This document shows positions 32,743-44,689 of a stretch of DNA of 64,000 nt, piece by piece (position 1 is the stretch's first letter; the number at the start of each line of letters is the position of its first letter). The notes beneath the pieces are model-generated. The model was given only the letters and a program-made list of their open reading frames with translations. It searched no databases and was not told where the DNA came from. Source of the DNA: Phaeoceros laevis (Eukaryota; Anthocerotophyta; Anthocerotopsida; Notothyladales); contig JBNGIQ010009363.1 in the NCBI GenBank assembly GCA_049999765.1, positions 26,168-90,167 on the forward strand, read 5' to 3'. A program made the translations under genes and the position numbers.

Positions 32743-35700
32743 GAAAGGTGCAGTAGGGTAAGCAGCCTGTTTCGGGTTACAGGCAAGCTGAATGGTCGCA
32801 GTTGCATTTTCCTTGTTGACTGTGGTGCCACCAGTAATTTTCTGTCACTGGACTTTGCCCGCAAGCACGGGTTTCTCACCAAGGAAGAAGCAGGGAGCGT
32901 CAGCTTTGGGGATAGAAGGACAGCCACTCAGCCATCCCAGATGAGTAAATGCTTGAATATGAGGATAGGTGATCACCGGGAATACCTAGAGTTCGTTGCT
33001 ACCACTTTGGACAGCAGCTACGATGCCATTTTGGGCATGCCCTGGCTTGAATGCCATGAACCAGCAGTCACGTGGAGCACATGGGAACTCATGCTGCAGC
33101 TGGGCAATCGGCGAGTAGTCATCAAAGGAGGACGGCCATGCAGGATGGACCAAACTGCAGCTGTTCAGGTGCATGAGGTAAGTGCAAAAGCAATTTGCCG
33201 AGACCTGAAAAGGAAAGGCACAGAATTTGTGCTTTTTATGATCCGTGAAAAGAGCAAAGTTGTGCAGCAGGCAAAGGCCCCAGCTGATCCCAAGTTGCAT
33301 CGGCTCCTGCAGGAATATGTACAGCGATGTCGTGGTAGATGGGCTGCCAGCAGGTCTTCCTCCATCCAGGACATGTGACCATGAGATTGAATTATTGCCT
33401 GGACAGCACAAGCCGCCACATAGACCAGTGTATAAACTGTCTCCGGCAGAACTCATGGAAGCAAAGACAGAAATTCAAGGGCTGCTGGATAGAAGTTATA
33501 TTCGACCATCTCGGTCCCCTTATGGTGCCCCCATTCTCTTTACAAAGAAAAAGAACGGTGGCTTGCGTATGTGCATTGACTATAGAGGCTTAAATAATAT
33601 CACTAAGAGGAACAACTTTCCTCTTCCTAGAATAGATGAGCTTCTAGAAAGTCTTACGGGTGCTAAGTTTTTTTCTAAACTGGACTTGGCAGCAGGATAC
33701 CACCAAATCAGAGTCAAGGAAGAAGACATCGAGAAGACGGCCTTCAATACTCGGTATGGTCACTTTGAGTGGCTGGTCCTCAGTTTTGGCATGACCAATG
33801 CCCCGGCCACTTTTCAATCATTAATGAATGACACATTCAGCGATCTGATTGGCCAGGGGGTGTTAATATATATGGATGACCTACTTGTGTATAGTAAAAC
33901 CAGGGAAGAACGCTATGTCAAGTTACGCCAAGTTCTGCAGCGACTCCGAAGTAGCAAGCTGTATGCATAAGCAAGTGTGAATTTCTCACACCCAGTCTCG
34001 AGTATTTGGGACGTATCATAGATGCAGACGGTATTCGAGTGGATCCCAAGAAGGTGGAAATAGTACAGCTGTAGCCTAGACCTCGCCAAATTTTTGATCT
34101 GCAATCGTTCCTATGTCTGGCCTCCTACTACAGGAAATTCGTGCAAGGTTTCGCTCGACTAGCTACTCCCTTGACCAGTCTACTGCAGAATTCCAAGGTC
34201 TGGACATGGGGACCAGAACAGGAGCAGGCCTTTTGTGCTCTGAAGCAGGCACTCACCACCGCACCTGTACTTATCTATCCAGATGACAGATTCCCTTTCG
34301 TTATTGCTGCTGATGCCTCTGACCTTGCCGTGGGTGCTGTGCTACAACAGGACCAAGGTCAAGGCCTCCAACCTGTTGCATTTTTTAGTCAGAAGCTCAA
34401 AGGAGCTGAGGTAAATTGGTCCACTCATGAAAAAGAGGCCTTAGTACAGGTGCTAGCCCTCAAGCAATGGCGCTACTTCATTGAGGGTGTCCCTTTCATT
34501 CTCGAGACAGATCATAGTCCCTTACAGCATCTGCAAACTCAGCCAACCCTCTCCCGCAAACAGGCACGGTGGCTCGAGTTTTTTCAGCAATTTCAATTCT
34601 CTGTCCAGTAGAAACAGGGAAAGCAGAATCGCGTGGCTGATGCTCTTAGTCGGTTGCAGGTGAATCAGATCTTAACTACATGACAGCTGCAACATGGCTG
34701 GCAGGAGGACATCCGGGAAGCCTTATCTGTGGATATTGAGGCCAGAGAAGCCTACAAGGCCATCAGAGGATAGTAGCCGGGATGGGAGGAAAAAGAAGGG
34801 CTCTTATTTTTTCAGAATCGGTTGTTCATTCCTAACGTGGCTCATCTCCGCTTGAGTCTACTTCAGGAAGCCCATGAGACGCCATCAGCAGCGCATCCAG
34901 GCATAGGCCGCACCTTGAGTGCACTCATTGAGCATTTTTATTGGAAGGAGATGAAACAGGATGTGCGCGACTTCGTCACCACCTGCGACATCTGTCAACG
35001 CATAAAGGCTCCTCGAACACGGCCAGGTGGTCTCCTTCAACCCCCCCTTCCTGTTCCCTTGAGACCCTGGGAACAGATCTCATTGGACTTCATAGTCGGA
35101 TTGCCCAAGACACCGGAGGGGTTTGAAGCCATATTAGTTTTTGTTGACAAATTCAGTCGTATGGTTCACCTAGTTGCTACTAAAGAGACTTGTACTGCGG
35201 AACAGGCCGCCGACTTGTTTATGCGTCATGTCTACAAACTTCATGGATTGCCAAGCTCTATTATCTCTGACAGGGACCCCCGTTTCACCTCCCACTTCTG
35301 GCAGGCCATCCACAAGGGACTGGGAACCAAATTATGTCTCTCTACAGCCTTTCACCCCCAGAGCGACGGGGCAACGGAGAGGGCCAACTAAACAGTCGAA
35401 GATATGCTGCGGGGATTTGTAAGTGCACAGCAAGATAGATGGGAGCAGTTCCTTCGTTTTGTCGAATTTGCCTTCAACAATGCGGTTAATGCTTCCACAG
35501 GCATCAGCCCTTTCTTTTTATGTGGTTCCAGACCACGCACCTTACTCAGTGCTGTTGTCCCTGCGCATGGCCGAGTCCCAGCAGCCACCGACTACCTTCG
35601 TTCCAGGGTGGAGGCCTTGCAGCTTGCTCGGCAACATGTGCAGGAGGCCCAAAACAGGCAGTCCCAACAAGCGAATCGGCACAGGCGGGACCAAGACTAT

Positions 35701-36080
35701 GAACCTGGCGATTTGGTTATGTTATCAGCCAGGAATTTGCAGAGTAATGGCGTTCGCAAACTTTCGGACAGGTGGGTAGGACCTTTCTGTCATTCGCAAG
35801 ATAGGCCATGCCGCTTTTCAGATTCAATTACCAGCAAACAGTCGTATCCACGACGTATTTCACACATCCATGCTCAAGCCTTACAGGGGGACGCCACCAA
35901 TCAGGCCGGAGCCAGATCTTTCCTACGGCGAACCAGAATATGAAGTTGAGGCGCTCCTTCAGCATCGGCAGGTGCGCCGGTGCTGACAATTCCTTGTCCT
36001 CTGGCGCGGGTATCCTCTCAGCGATGCGACTTGGGAACCGTTCTCCAACTTAACACATTGCGATGATCTTCTGCGCGCCT
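32743..36080 (+). pseudogene. gypsy pol: protease, RT, RNase H, integrase, chromodomain; disrupted
   Basis: The protease has FLVDCGATSNF (32810-32842) and the later DAILGMPWL. After a frame change near 33320 the reverse transcriptase shows LRMCIDYRGLNN, SKLDLAAGYHQIRV and the catalytic IYMDDLLVYS. RNase H shows FVIAADASDLAVGAVLQQ and ETDHSPL. Integrase shows an H-H-C-C zinc site ending CDICQRIK, then LDFIVGLP, IISDRDPRFTSHFW and GATERAN as the D, D, E triad region. The chromodomain starts YEVEALLQHRQV (35939 on) and continues VLWRGYPLSDATWEP after a TGA at 35984-35986. Other breaks: TAA at 33968, TAG near 34072, TAG near 34609, TGA near 34681, two TAG near 34771, TAA near 35389. Pol proteins copy RNA to DNA and integrate it. 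Confidence 0.93.
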
Positions 36081-36145
36081 ATGTCCGCCAACACGGTCTC
36101 AGCATTCCAGGCTTCGAGGTCAAAGCTAGACCCCCCGGGAGTAGT

Positions 36146-36423
36146 TGTCACGGTGACTAGGTTGGTAACTAGTCAGGTTAGGAAGTGCGACGTGGCAGCT
36201 AGTTAGTTAATAATGGCCCTAGCCGGGCAGGAGGAGTTACGCGACTTTTTGGGTTCTTGAAGAGCCACAATGCATGATCTATGCCGACAGCAACGGGCTA
36301 GTCCACCATGCATTGGACCGCTGCTTAAACTAAGTGCCCGTTCTGGGCTTGTGAAACGGCAATCGCCACCCATAAATAAGGAAGCTCAGGGCCTGGAGAG
36401 GCACCTGATCCATTGCCCTTTCA
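36146..36423 (+). repeat. 3' LTR of the Ty3/gypsy element
   Basis: This 278-bp sequence starts TGTCACGGTGACTAGG and ends CCCTTTCA. It is preceded by a weak purine-rich stretch GGGAGTAGT. Confidence 0.95.
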
Positions 36424-36585
36424 CTTAGTAACTTATAACTTATAATCCTCATAAAATCCGCTATAAAAACGCTGGAATCTACCAAGTACTGCAAGTTCGC
36501 AAAAACTCAAAATTGGGCCTACCAACACACCAAAATTGGGCCTACCACTGTCTCCTCAGACAAAATTGGGCCTACCACTGTCTCC

Positions 36586-37784
36586 TCAGAAATACGATAC
36601 CTTATTCTGCGGGTGTCCCTCTCCCACAACAGGGGTGAGAGGAATCCTGATGCACCTCACAAGGTGGGTGTAGACATAAGCGTTGTGATCGGTAAGCTCA
36701 TACTGGTTGTTCCCACGAGCTAACTTGTCATAGTGCCTGCCCACCATCACATATTCCCCCTCCGTGTACTTCTGGCCATAGTAGTCCTCAACATCCTCAG
36801 TCAGCCTCTGCTTCTCACCCACACACAATAGCAACCAGAACTCCTCGGTCGGGTCATCTGATACACAATTCACAGCAAATGTGTCCCCAATTTGAAGAGC
36901 ATCTGAAATGCGTCCATAATCCACCTCATCACATTGGTACATCAGAGACTAAGCCTCATCCAGGTCAGCCAACCTTTTATGTCAGACATCAGTGCAGTTC
37001 TTGGGCTTTAGCTGAACACACTGCCAATTAGTGACATATTCCTTGTTGACACACTGGCTTCACTTCCAATCACAGCAAAAGACACAAAAGCATGCCAAAT
37101 GGTGAACCAAAAGTGAGGTGCCACAAGTGAAATCTACTCCTCGGATAGAGTGGAAGTTACAGGTCCGTGGCACAGTGGCACATGCCCATCGTGCACACCT
37201 TGGAACTTCCTTGTGAGTTACATAGTGGAAATTCCTCTGAACAAGTCTCTCTTCACTCCTAGAAGCTGCTGGAGCAGCTGAAGTACCTGCAAGTATCAAG
37301 TACGCACATGCCTGGACAGCATTCTGCATATGCATGGATTCTCCCCGCTTCTCCTCATCCATTAGAATGCGCTTCACTTGGGCCCCAGCCCCATCGTGCT
37401 CCCCCTTACCATGCCTTGATGCAAAAAAAGACCAAATCATCTTCTTGCCCATCTTGCCATGGTACCTCGCCACATGGTAGAAAGGCCTGGCAGCCTTGAA
37501 TTGCGACGCTGCTCCATCGGACCACACCCAATGCTCGTTGTACTGGATGTTTTGCTCCACCAACCACTCATGGTGCATCTCAAAACAGTACTGGACAAAT
37601 AGTGTGTCATGCAAATTGTCATTGGAACAAAAAAATGGTACTCCCGGACAATGTGGCGCTGGAGATGGTCCACTTCAAGTTCTTGAAATACCATTGCCAT
37701 GCGTGGGTGTCTCAAACCATTTCCAGTACCAAGGGCCTGTCACGCCGCAGCATGACATGAGTGTGATTAAAGTAGTGAAGTGAG
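36586..37784 (-). pseudogene. C-terminal part of an SDG..SQFK transposase-like protein
   Basis: On the minus strand, 37614-37060 reads HDTLFVQYCFEMHHEWLVEQ, then EHWVWSDGAASQFKAARPFY, then WSFFASRHGKGEHDGAGAQV followed by KRIL. This order (HD, WSDG..SQFK, HGKG.HDG.G..VKR) is shared, from memory, by a widespread family of uncharacterised element proteins in plants and animals and resembles an RNase-H-fold core; a DDE-like role is inference. The upstream HFF part lies in another frame, explained by a single T difference in the T run near 37635. 36942-36586 continues as a C-terminal domain with QIGDTFAVNC and YTEGEYVMVGRHYDKL. The N-terminal half is missing. Confidence 0.55.
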
Positions 37785-37799
37785 TGAGGGTTAGACCAG

Positions 37800-40107
37800 A
37801 GGTTAGGGTTTATTAATGAACCCAAGTTAAGGCCTAAAGCTAAACCAAAGGATATCCCTTTGGGTTTACCAATGAACCGTAATTAGTCTTCAGGTTAGAT
37901 TTAGGGTTAGGTCAGGGCCTGTAATTCGCACCGGACCACCTGATTGGTCCGCCTACGGTATTTAAGAACCAAGCAACAGAGCCCAGATGGACCCTCGGGT
38001 AAGCAGTAAAGCTAGCTGTTGTGTGACAGCTGTCTCAAGCCAACATCCCTCCGCATCTCTCTCTTCTCTCAGAATCACTTCACAACAGAGTCCTAGTGTC
38101 GCGGGACGGTTTTGCTTCCATGGCGGATGCGGGCGCACCTCCGGCGGACAGCACGTGGACGAGAACTGGATGAAGGTCACCATCACAGTATCCGCAGCGC
38201 AGGCCCGTGAGATTGAGAGGTGCTGATTTGTGTCAGTGTTGCATATTCGTAGTGTTTGTGGTGTATGTAGCAAGCCACAGGAATACCCGGCTGCCATTCC
38301 AATCAGTTTTTTACTAAAAAAACTTTAGCTGCGCTTTTTACTACAGCCTCGTTTGGAGCATGAAGTCTATCACCATGAGTGGAAAACCCGCAGGTGGTAC
38401 GCTATTGGAACATATTTTTGTGTACGTTGTCGGCATGATTGTTTGTATGACAACGATTGTAGAGTCAAGGTCAGTTTAGCGGTGATGGTAGAGCTGCTGT
38501 TCTGGTCTGTGAGTAATGGCGGTGATGATAGTGCTGCCGTTTTGGGGTTTGTGTTTTTGCGGTGGCGGTTATGCTTCCAATGGTGTGAGCAACGGCCAAG
38601 CGTGAAGCCAGTCGGTGAGCCGGTGGTGCGTTTGAGAAGAGCGGGCAGTATCAGCCACAACACGGTGAAGTCATCAGGCGGACTGGCCAAAAGGCAGGTG
38701 CGGTTAGACAACGTGACCGAGCTGTCCATCAGAAAGGCGGTGCCATCCCTTGAGCATTCAGTTGAGCCATACGCTGAGACCGGGTGTTGAGACCAGTCTG
38801 CAAGAACGGCGGTGAGGCGGTGAGGCCCGTCAGCGGGATCAGAGTTTTTCACGATCAGAAGTTTTCACTGTCTGGCCAGACAGCCGCAACACGGTGCGAC
38901 CAAGCGGGTGGCCAGAAGACTGCATGCTGAGAAATGGTGTGCGGTGGAAGCTTGGGCACGCAAAAGCCCTGGTGGTGCTTGCATTGAAGGGCCCTATCAC
39001 CTGCTTGAGAGCCGGGCGCAACCTGTCTGGAGAGGCGCTCCAAGCGCGGTTGCGCCACGGCAGCCTGGTGGAGCTACGCCACCTGAGGAAGGAGCGCGTC
39101 ACTCCTGGACGCGGTGCCGCGCAGGAGGAGGAGGCGCGCAAGCCCACTTGCATTGAGAGCGCGCCAGGGAGTGGAGGCGCTCCCAAGCACGGTTGTGCCA
39201 CGCCACCTGGGTGGAGTCGCACCATCTGAGGAAGGTGCACAAGGCACAGTAGTACGGCAAGCCACCACCTGAAGGCGTGCGGTGGAGAAAGAGGGATATG
39301 CACCCATTTTTCCTCCATTGTTTAATGCTGAAGTGTGAATTTGTGGAGCTCAGGCACGGGAACCTGCCAGCGTGATCCTAAGGTGTGGCGCGGCCAACTC
39401 GTGTGAGAAGGGAGGGCGCAGTGTGCTTCCCAAGGCGCGACGTGGAGGCGCGATTGAGAAAAGGGGGGGTGCGTCCCTTCTCATTCATTGTTTAAGAGTT
39501 TCTGATGCGGTGAGCATGGAAGGTGGGATGTGGCGCGACATTCTGTTAGCGTGAGAAGGGGGCGCGCCCCAAGGCGAGGCGTGATGCGCCTGATCTCAAG
39601 ACGCGGTGGCGTGGAGGCCCTTTGAAGGGGGAACGCACATCCCTATGCGTGCTGGGCACGCAAAACTCCAAGCGTGACAGCCAGGAGGATGCGCGCGAGA
39701 GCGAAAAGGGAAACGCTCCTCCTCCCCTTCCTTAGCCATTTTCGGTTTTTATCACATTATTTTCTTGGAGGCGCGCACCACCAGAAGGGCGCGCTTGGAG
39801 GGCGTGCTAGGAGGCGCGGTGCCGGTGGGAAAAGGGAGAAGACATTCTTCTCTCTCTCTCCAAGGAGTGGTTCTTTAATTTGGTGAGCGTGCACCAAGGC
39901 GTACCGGTGCGAAGGCGCGCGCGAGGAGAAAAGGGGGAATCTGCCCTCCCTTTTGCTGCGCTTTTAATCCGTGGACAGTGTGGTGAATACGAGTGTTGGA
40001 GTCCCCGTGATGTGTTTTTAATTCTGCCGGAAGACTGGTGTAGGTCGCACTGTCCGCACTGACTGCTGGAAAGCATGCCCTGTCGGGTTGGATTGGGTGG
40101 ATAACCG
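37800..40107. other. no supported gene; degenerate GC-rich repeats
   Basis: Frames on both strands are short or biased. From about 39240 to 39960 the sequence cycles through related blocks with GGCGCG-rich and GAAAAGGG-type words. CCTCCATTGTTTAA near 39312 and CATTCATTGTTTAA near 39483 are matching points, which suggests an old tandem array of roughly 170-bp units. The 145-codon plus frame at 38353-38790 has no recognisable domain. Confidence 0.4.
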
Positions 40108-42560
40108 GTGAAGGGCATTCGACTCTGGGATTTCTTTCATTCCAACAACCGCAAGTACACACCTGCCCATCAGGACTCGGTGTTGGAGTCCTTCTTGGGT
40201 TGTCAGCACCTGGCAGCCTTACCTGGAACAGAGCTCATGCGTCCCAAGATGCCGCGCACAGTCGATGTTGCCTTGCAGAACCTTCGTCAAAACATGCAAG
40301 AGGTCAAGCAAGGCCGTAGTGAGGATCACAGACATTGTAGGAATGCTGTCCTCAACACCTTGATAGGCCCGGAGACCCAGGAGCAGAGGCTGCAACGTGC
40401 AACGGTAGCTGTTCTAGGGTTGCACCATTGCACATACAGCAGATCTTGCAGAGGAGGGTGTTGGGAGTAGCAGGCTCCCAAGTCCTTCCCTTATTGTGGC
40501 CCCCCAAGGAAAAGAAGGGTGGATGCTCTAACACCCGAGTGCATAGAAGATGTATTGGCGTTTTGGATAGGCAATACGTCGGTGTCGTCAAACGCCAAGG
40601 ACACAAGGTATAGGACAACATGGGACCATGGCGATTGGGACAAGCAGTCGCTCCGGTATCTGCAGTGTACACAGGTTTACCTCATCTTACTTCATCTTGC
40701 AGTTATTGTGTGTTCAGCTATTGCTGCGTAACAGGTTGCTTTCGTATTTTTGTACACAGCACATCCACGTATGTAATGGCACCTCAGATATGGCCAGGTT
40801 GTGCTGGTTCCAGTCTGAATGATGGCCGCAAGGCAGGCTTGCTGTAGGTCACTACCCTACATGCATTGTTTGGCCTCCCTTCAACTACTTCGCTCAGTAG
40901 TGTGGTCGGGATGTCACTTTTGCAGCCTAGCTGCTAGTTTTTGTGTGCTAAGCTATTGCTGGGTATATGGGTTCATGTGGTTTCTTCTAGACAGCACGGG
41001 GTTTTTGTGTGGTTTCAGGTAGATAGCAAGGGTTTCTTGTAGACAGCAGTGTCTTCATGTAGACACCAAGGTTTCATGTAGCCAGCAAGGCTTCATGTGT
41101 GTGTGTACACGTGTGTAGGTATTTGAGGAGGTTGACACGGTCCCATCAGGGTCCCCCCCGTGCCCCCTCATGTAGACAGCAAGGCTTCATGTAGACAGCA
41201 GGGTTTCATGTAGATAGCAGGGTTTCATGTAGACAGCCGGGTTTCATGTAGACAGCAAGTCTTCATGTAGACAGCAAAGCTTCATGTAGACATCAGGGTT
41301 TCATGTAGACAGCAAGGGTTTTTTGTAGACAGCACCTGGGGCTCTTCATTGCATTGCACTGTTGTGTACCGGTGGTTACCATGGTCAACTGCTGTGTACT
41401 GCTTGAGAATGTGGGCTGATCTGTTATGTTGTGCCCTGCTTTGCCTTGCGTTTACTAACGTTCTGGTGTAATGGGCTGCATACTGGGTGTACTGTAGCAT
41501 CCCGAGGCATGCTGGTCCTACCCAGTCCGCCCTGGTGTCGTGTGGTTTCTGAACGCCTTGTACCGAAGTATTTTGCCATGTACCGCATCACCTTCCAATG
41601 TACCGACTCTGATTGCCTCGTAGTGCCTTGTAAGTGCTTTCATTTTCATGTTGACACTTCTCAGCAATGCAAAATCTGACCCACCTTCTCATGTGTGCAT
41701 GTGCAGACCGAGCTTTACCTACAATTCAAACAAAAGCGCCCTGAACACAAATGTGGGCAACGGTCTTTTGAGTATTTGAAGCCCTCCTTCATTAGAGCTG
41801 TCAAGGACACCGAGCGCAACGTGTGTTGCTGCAGGTATCATGTGGAGATGGTGTACTTGAGGAGGGATTGAATGATATGCACAGCCAGGGATCCACTACG
41901 CACCCGCGGAATTGTGCATGTACATCGGTTTGCAGCCCTTCTCCTGCTGGCTGCTGCCAAGTCTATGTAAATGCGACCTACAAGTCTTTGAGAACATTGT
42001 GGGAAGAGATTTTGTGTGACAAGGGGGAGGAAGAATGGCATGAAATGCCGGGGGGGGTGAGTGTGCTGAATGCGGGATAAAAAAGTTGAAGATCTGCCCC
42101 CATGAAGAAACAGATGCGTTGTCTGCTGCTCATGTGAAATGGAAGAAATTTGGCTATGAGACTATAGGCAAAAACAAGAAGAATGAGCCTGTTAGGAGGC
42201 TGAAGTTGCAACACAAGGACACCCCACCATCTATCCTCATAGTTGAATTGAAGGCAAAGGTAATGCCGTTTCTTCTCCATAATTTCAATGCCAAATGGCA
42301 GGATCAGCACTTCAAGTCCAGTTTAGTGAACTTGCCTTCTGGGGTGGTGCTATCAGCCATGGACTTTTCAGAGAACTATACTTTTCAGCCACAGAACGAG
42401 TTGCAGCAGATGCATTGGACTCAGACACAAATTACACTGCTTGTCCACATTTGTTGGTGGCGTGAGCAGGTTTCGGATGCAGCTAGGCAGTTAGGTGACA
42501 CAGGCCTGCGTAAGTGCTTCCATATGTTAGTGATGATCCTAGTACTAATCATGATTCCCT
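40108..42560 (+). pseudogene. SDG..SQFK-family transposase-like gene, N-terminal and central parts
   Basis: One frame from 40108 (MKGIRLWDFFHSNNRKYTPA) runs to a GT donor after YLQCTQ near 40674, interrupted by one TAG at 40468-40470. It contains IEDVLAFWIGNTSVSSNAKD, typical of the N-terminal region of this family. An intron-like stretch with a minisatellite follows. A second exon begins after GTGCAG at 41707: ELYLQFKQKRPEHKCG, FEYLKPSFIRAVKDTERN, CCCRYHVEM. After another break the frame 42086-42540 carries VLSAMDFSENYTFQPQNELQ and QITLLVHI. The DFSENY motif is the first acidic position in the family. The SDG..SQFK half is absent because LINE sequence follows directly. Confidence 0.5.
40984..41333. 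repeat. 20-bp minisatellite, two blocks
   Basis: The unit TTCATGTAGACAGCAGGGT and variants recurs about 5 times in 40984-41098 and about 8 times in 41165-41333, with unrelated GT-rich sequence between. It lies inside the likely intron of the transposase-like gene. Confidence 0.85.
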
Positions 42561-44430
42561 TTTCGTGCAACATGCCTTGGAGTTCTCAGGAAATAGGAGC
42601 GGAGTATCCATCCATCATTAGGAGTGCGAAGAGGGTACTCTCTTTGGCTAGAGCAGGCCTGAAACAACCCATTCAGGATGCCTTTGCCTTGCCAGCAGAA
42701 GTTAAAACGAAAAGACGGTATACCAAGTGGGTATACGGAGAGGAGCAGGAAGTCCTATCGCCTAGTGACCCGCTGCTGGTAACACAAATCACGGAGGAAG
42801 GTATTAGTACGAAGAAATTCATCAAAAGGCAGGAAGATCACTCTATATATGACAGCGGTATTGTAACATTAAAGGATGCTGATGATCTAGTTCCTATATT
42901 GGTGCTCCAGCAAGTTGATGTTGTCAAGTGGCATACTCCTGATGAATTACTGGGTCAAGTAGATTTCTACAAATCCAGCAAGGAATGGTGGGAAGGTAGT
43001 TCTGAATCTCAGCTGGCTGTACACCCTGGCCAATGGAGATGGCCATCGGGTCCTGCTACTGCACATCAAGTAAATCGTCATTACTCAACTTCAAGACTGT
43101 GACTATTTACAAGTTGCTTATTGCTGCCCAGAAAAAAAAGGATCGAGACCCAATGGTACCTAGATGGCGATTACATGCGGCTGCCCAGAGACAGATCGTT
43201 CTTTTCCTATGGTACAGTCTTGGGATAAGGCCCAAAATCCGATATGCAATTTGGAGAATGTACCAAGCAGTCCTGCCTAACGGCGATCGTTATGACGAGC
43301 ATCTGATCATCAGAGGACACCAGTTTTGCAACATTTGCCCTGGTCGGATGGCACAGAAGAGCCAACATATCTTCTACATTTGTTGCTTGTCAAAATTGGT
43401 ATGGGGCAGGATTGAAACCTGGTTGAGAGACATCTACCCGAGGAGTAACTTCAGGATTCAACAACGTTCAGCGCTTTTTGGCCTTAATCCCAGACTCCAA
43501 CGTCCTTTAGTCAAAACATAGTGGTGGCCAGCGTTGTGGGCTAACACGTTGTTTCTGCTATGGCCCAATTGGACAAGTCAGGTATACGGTGGGGAGGAAG
43601 CTAAATCACTGAATCTGATTTTTTGTCACATCTGGGAGGGACTTATCACAGAAGGCCAAGTCATCCGCAAAAGGTCTCCTAAGAAGTTTGAGGAAGCTGA
43701 ATGGCAGGATGCTGGCATTTTCGTGGGGAGAGGCCTCACAGGTTGGTCACATACCTGTCCATGGATTCTTGCGCCCAGAAGGTAGTTGAGCTTGGCCCTC
43801 CCTCCAGTGGCTCTGTCCAGGTTTCAACGGCACAGCCATTGGTAGTCTGTCGGAGGATCAACAATCAGAATAGTAGCTTTTTTGGCCAGGCCAGCCCCCA
43901 AACGAACCGAAGACTCTGCAGGAGAAGCTATGGATTAGATCTTTCTATGCAGCTTGAAGAGGATCTTAAGGAGCTGAAGAGTTCAGGTGGTACCTTTCTT
44001 CCCTACTCTCAGGGAGTTGCTGGTGCTGGGAGTAGGACGTGCCTTCATGCTGTAGAGGTCCACATGGGCTCTAGGAAGCAATATGTGTTAGTCATGAAGG
44101 AACGAGAATTCAAAGAGTGCTGCTTGAAGAGAACCCAAGACAGACACCTCCACTTGTCCAGGGAGACTGCCACCCAGCAGTCGAAGAGGACGGGTACCCT
44201 GCGTCCAAGGAGGACGAGTACCCAGCAGTTGAGGACAGTCCAGCCGAGGCAGAGGACGAATGGGCAAAACGGCAACGCTGCTGTTGCCCGTCAACCGTCG
44301 CTGTCATGCCAGCAGGAGGGGACAGCGGAGGTTACGGCCGCCATCTTTTTCAACTTGGAGGTAAAAATTTTCCTCGCTGCCGTCGTCTTAAATGCATTTG
44401 TCTCTTGCAACGGTGGTCCGCCGAGTTTAG
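42561..44430 (+). pseudogene. LINE-type reverse transcriptase C-terminal fragment
   Basis: The frame to 43102 reads RSAKRVLSLARAGLKQPIQ and other pol-tail sequence. A frame change near 43030 leads to 43033-43785: FKTVTIYKLLIAAQKKKD, IVLFLWYSLGIRPKIRYAIW, then FCNICPGRMAQKSQHIFYIC ending CLSKLVW. That is the zinc-binding domain at the end of plant non-LTR reverse transcriptases (zf-RVT type). A TAG at 43519-43521 interrupts it, followed in the same frame by WANTLFLLWPNW. The catalytic YADD part is absent. An acidic tail (HPAVEEDGYPASKEDEYPAV, 44160-44220) may be the polyprotein end. Confidence 0.55.
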
Positions 44431-44689
44431 AATCTGACTCTGCCAGAGGTGTAGGATTAGCCTCCCTCTTATCCCCAGCTGGCACTCCTTGCCGCCATAG
44501 CCCCGGAAACTCGTTCCTCCACATCCTACTCCCCCTCCTCTCCTCCTCTGCTGCCCCCCTTAATCCCCCTCTTGGGCGGCTATTTGTTTATCTCCTCTCC
44601 TCCGCCTCCACACTCTCTGCTAGACTGCCATCCCTCCTACGCTCCCTTACTGCTCCTGCTCCTCCCCTCCTACATTGCAGCCGGATGTC

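Larger units (their letters stand above)
30925..36423 (+). mobile_element. full-length but inactive Ty3/gypsy chromovirus
   Basis: The order is 5' LTR, tRNA-iMet primer site, gag with zinc knuckle, aspartic protease, reverse transcriptase, RNase H, integrase, chromodomain, 3' LTR. This is the canonical Ty3/gypsy order, and the C-terminal chromodomain marks the chromovirus clade common in plants. About 5.5 kb is normal for a compact member. Several stop codons and frame changes interrupt gag and pol, so this copy cannot encode its own proteins. Confidence 0.95.

Noticed and set aside
37800-37930. Interstitial telomere repeat (TTTAGGG words)
   Set aside because: Only isolated single units occur, with no tandem array.
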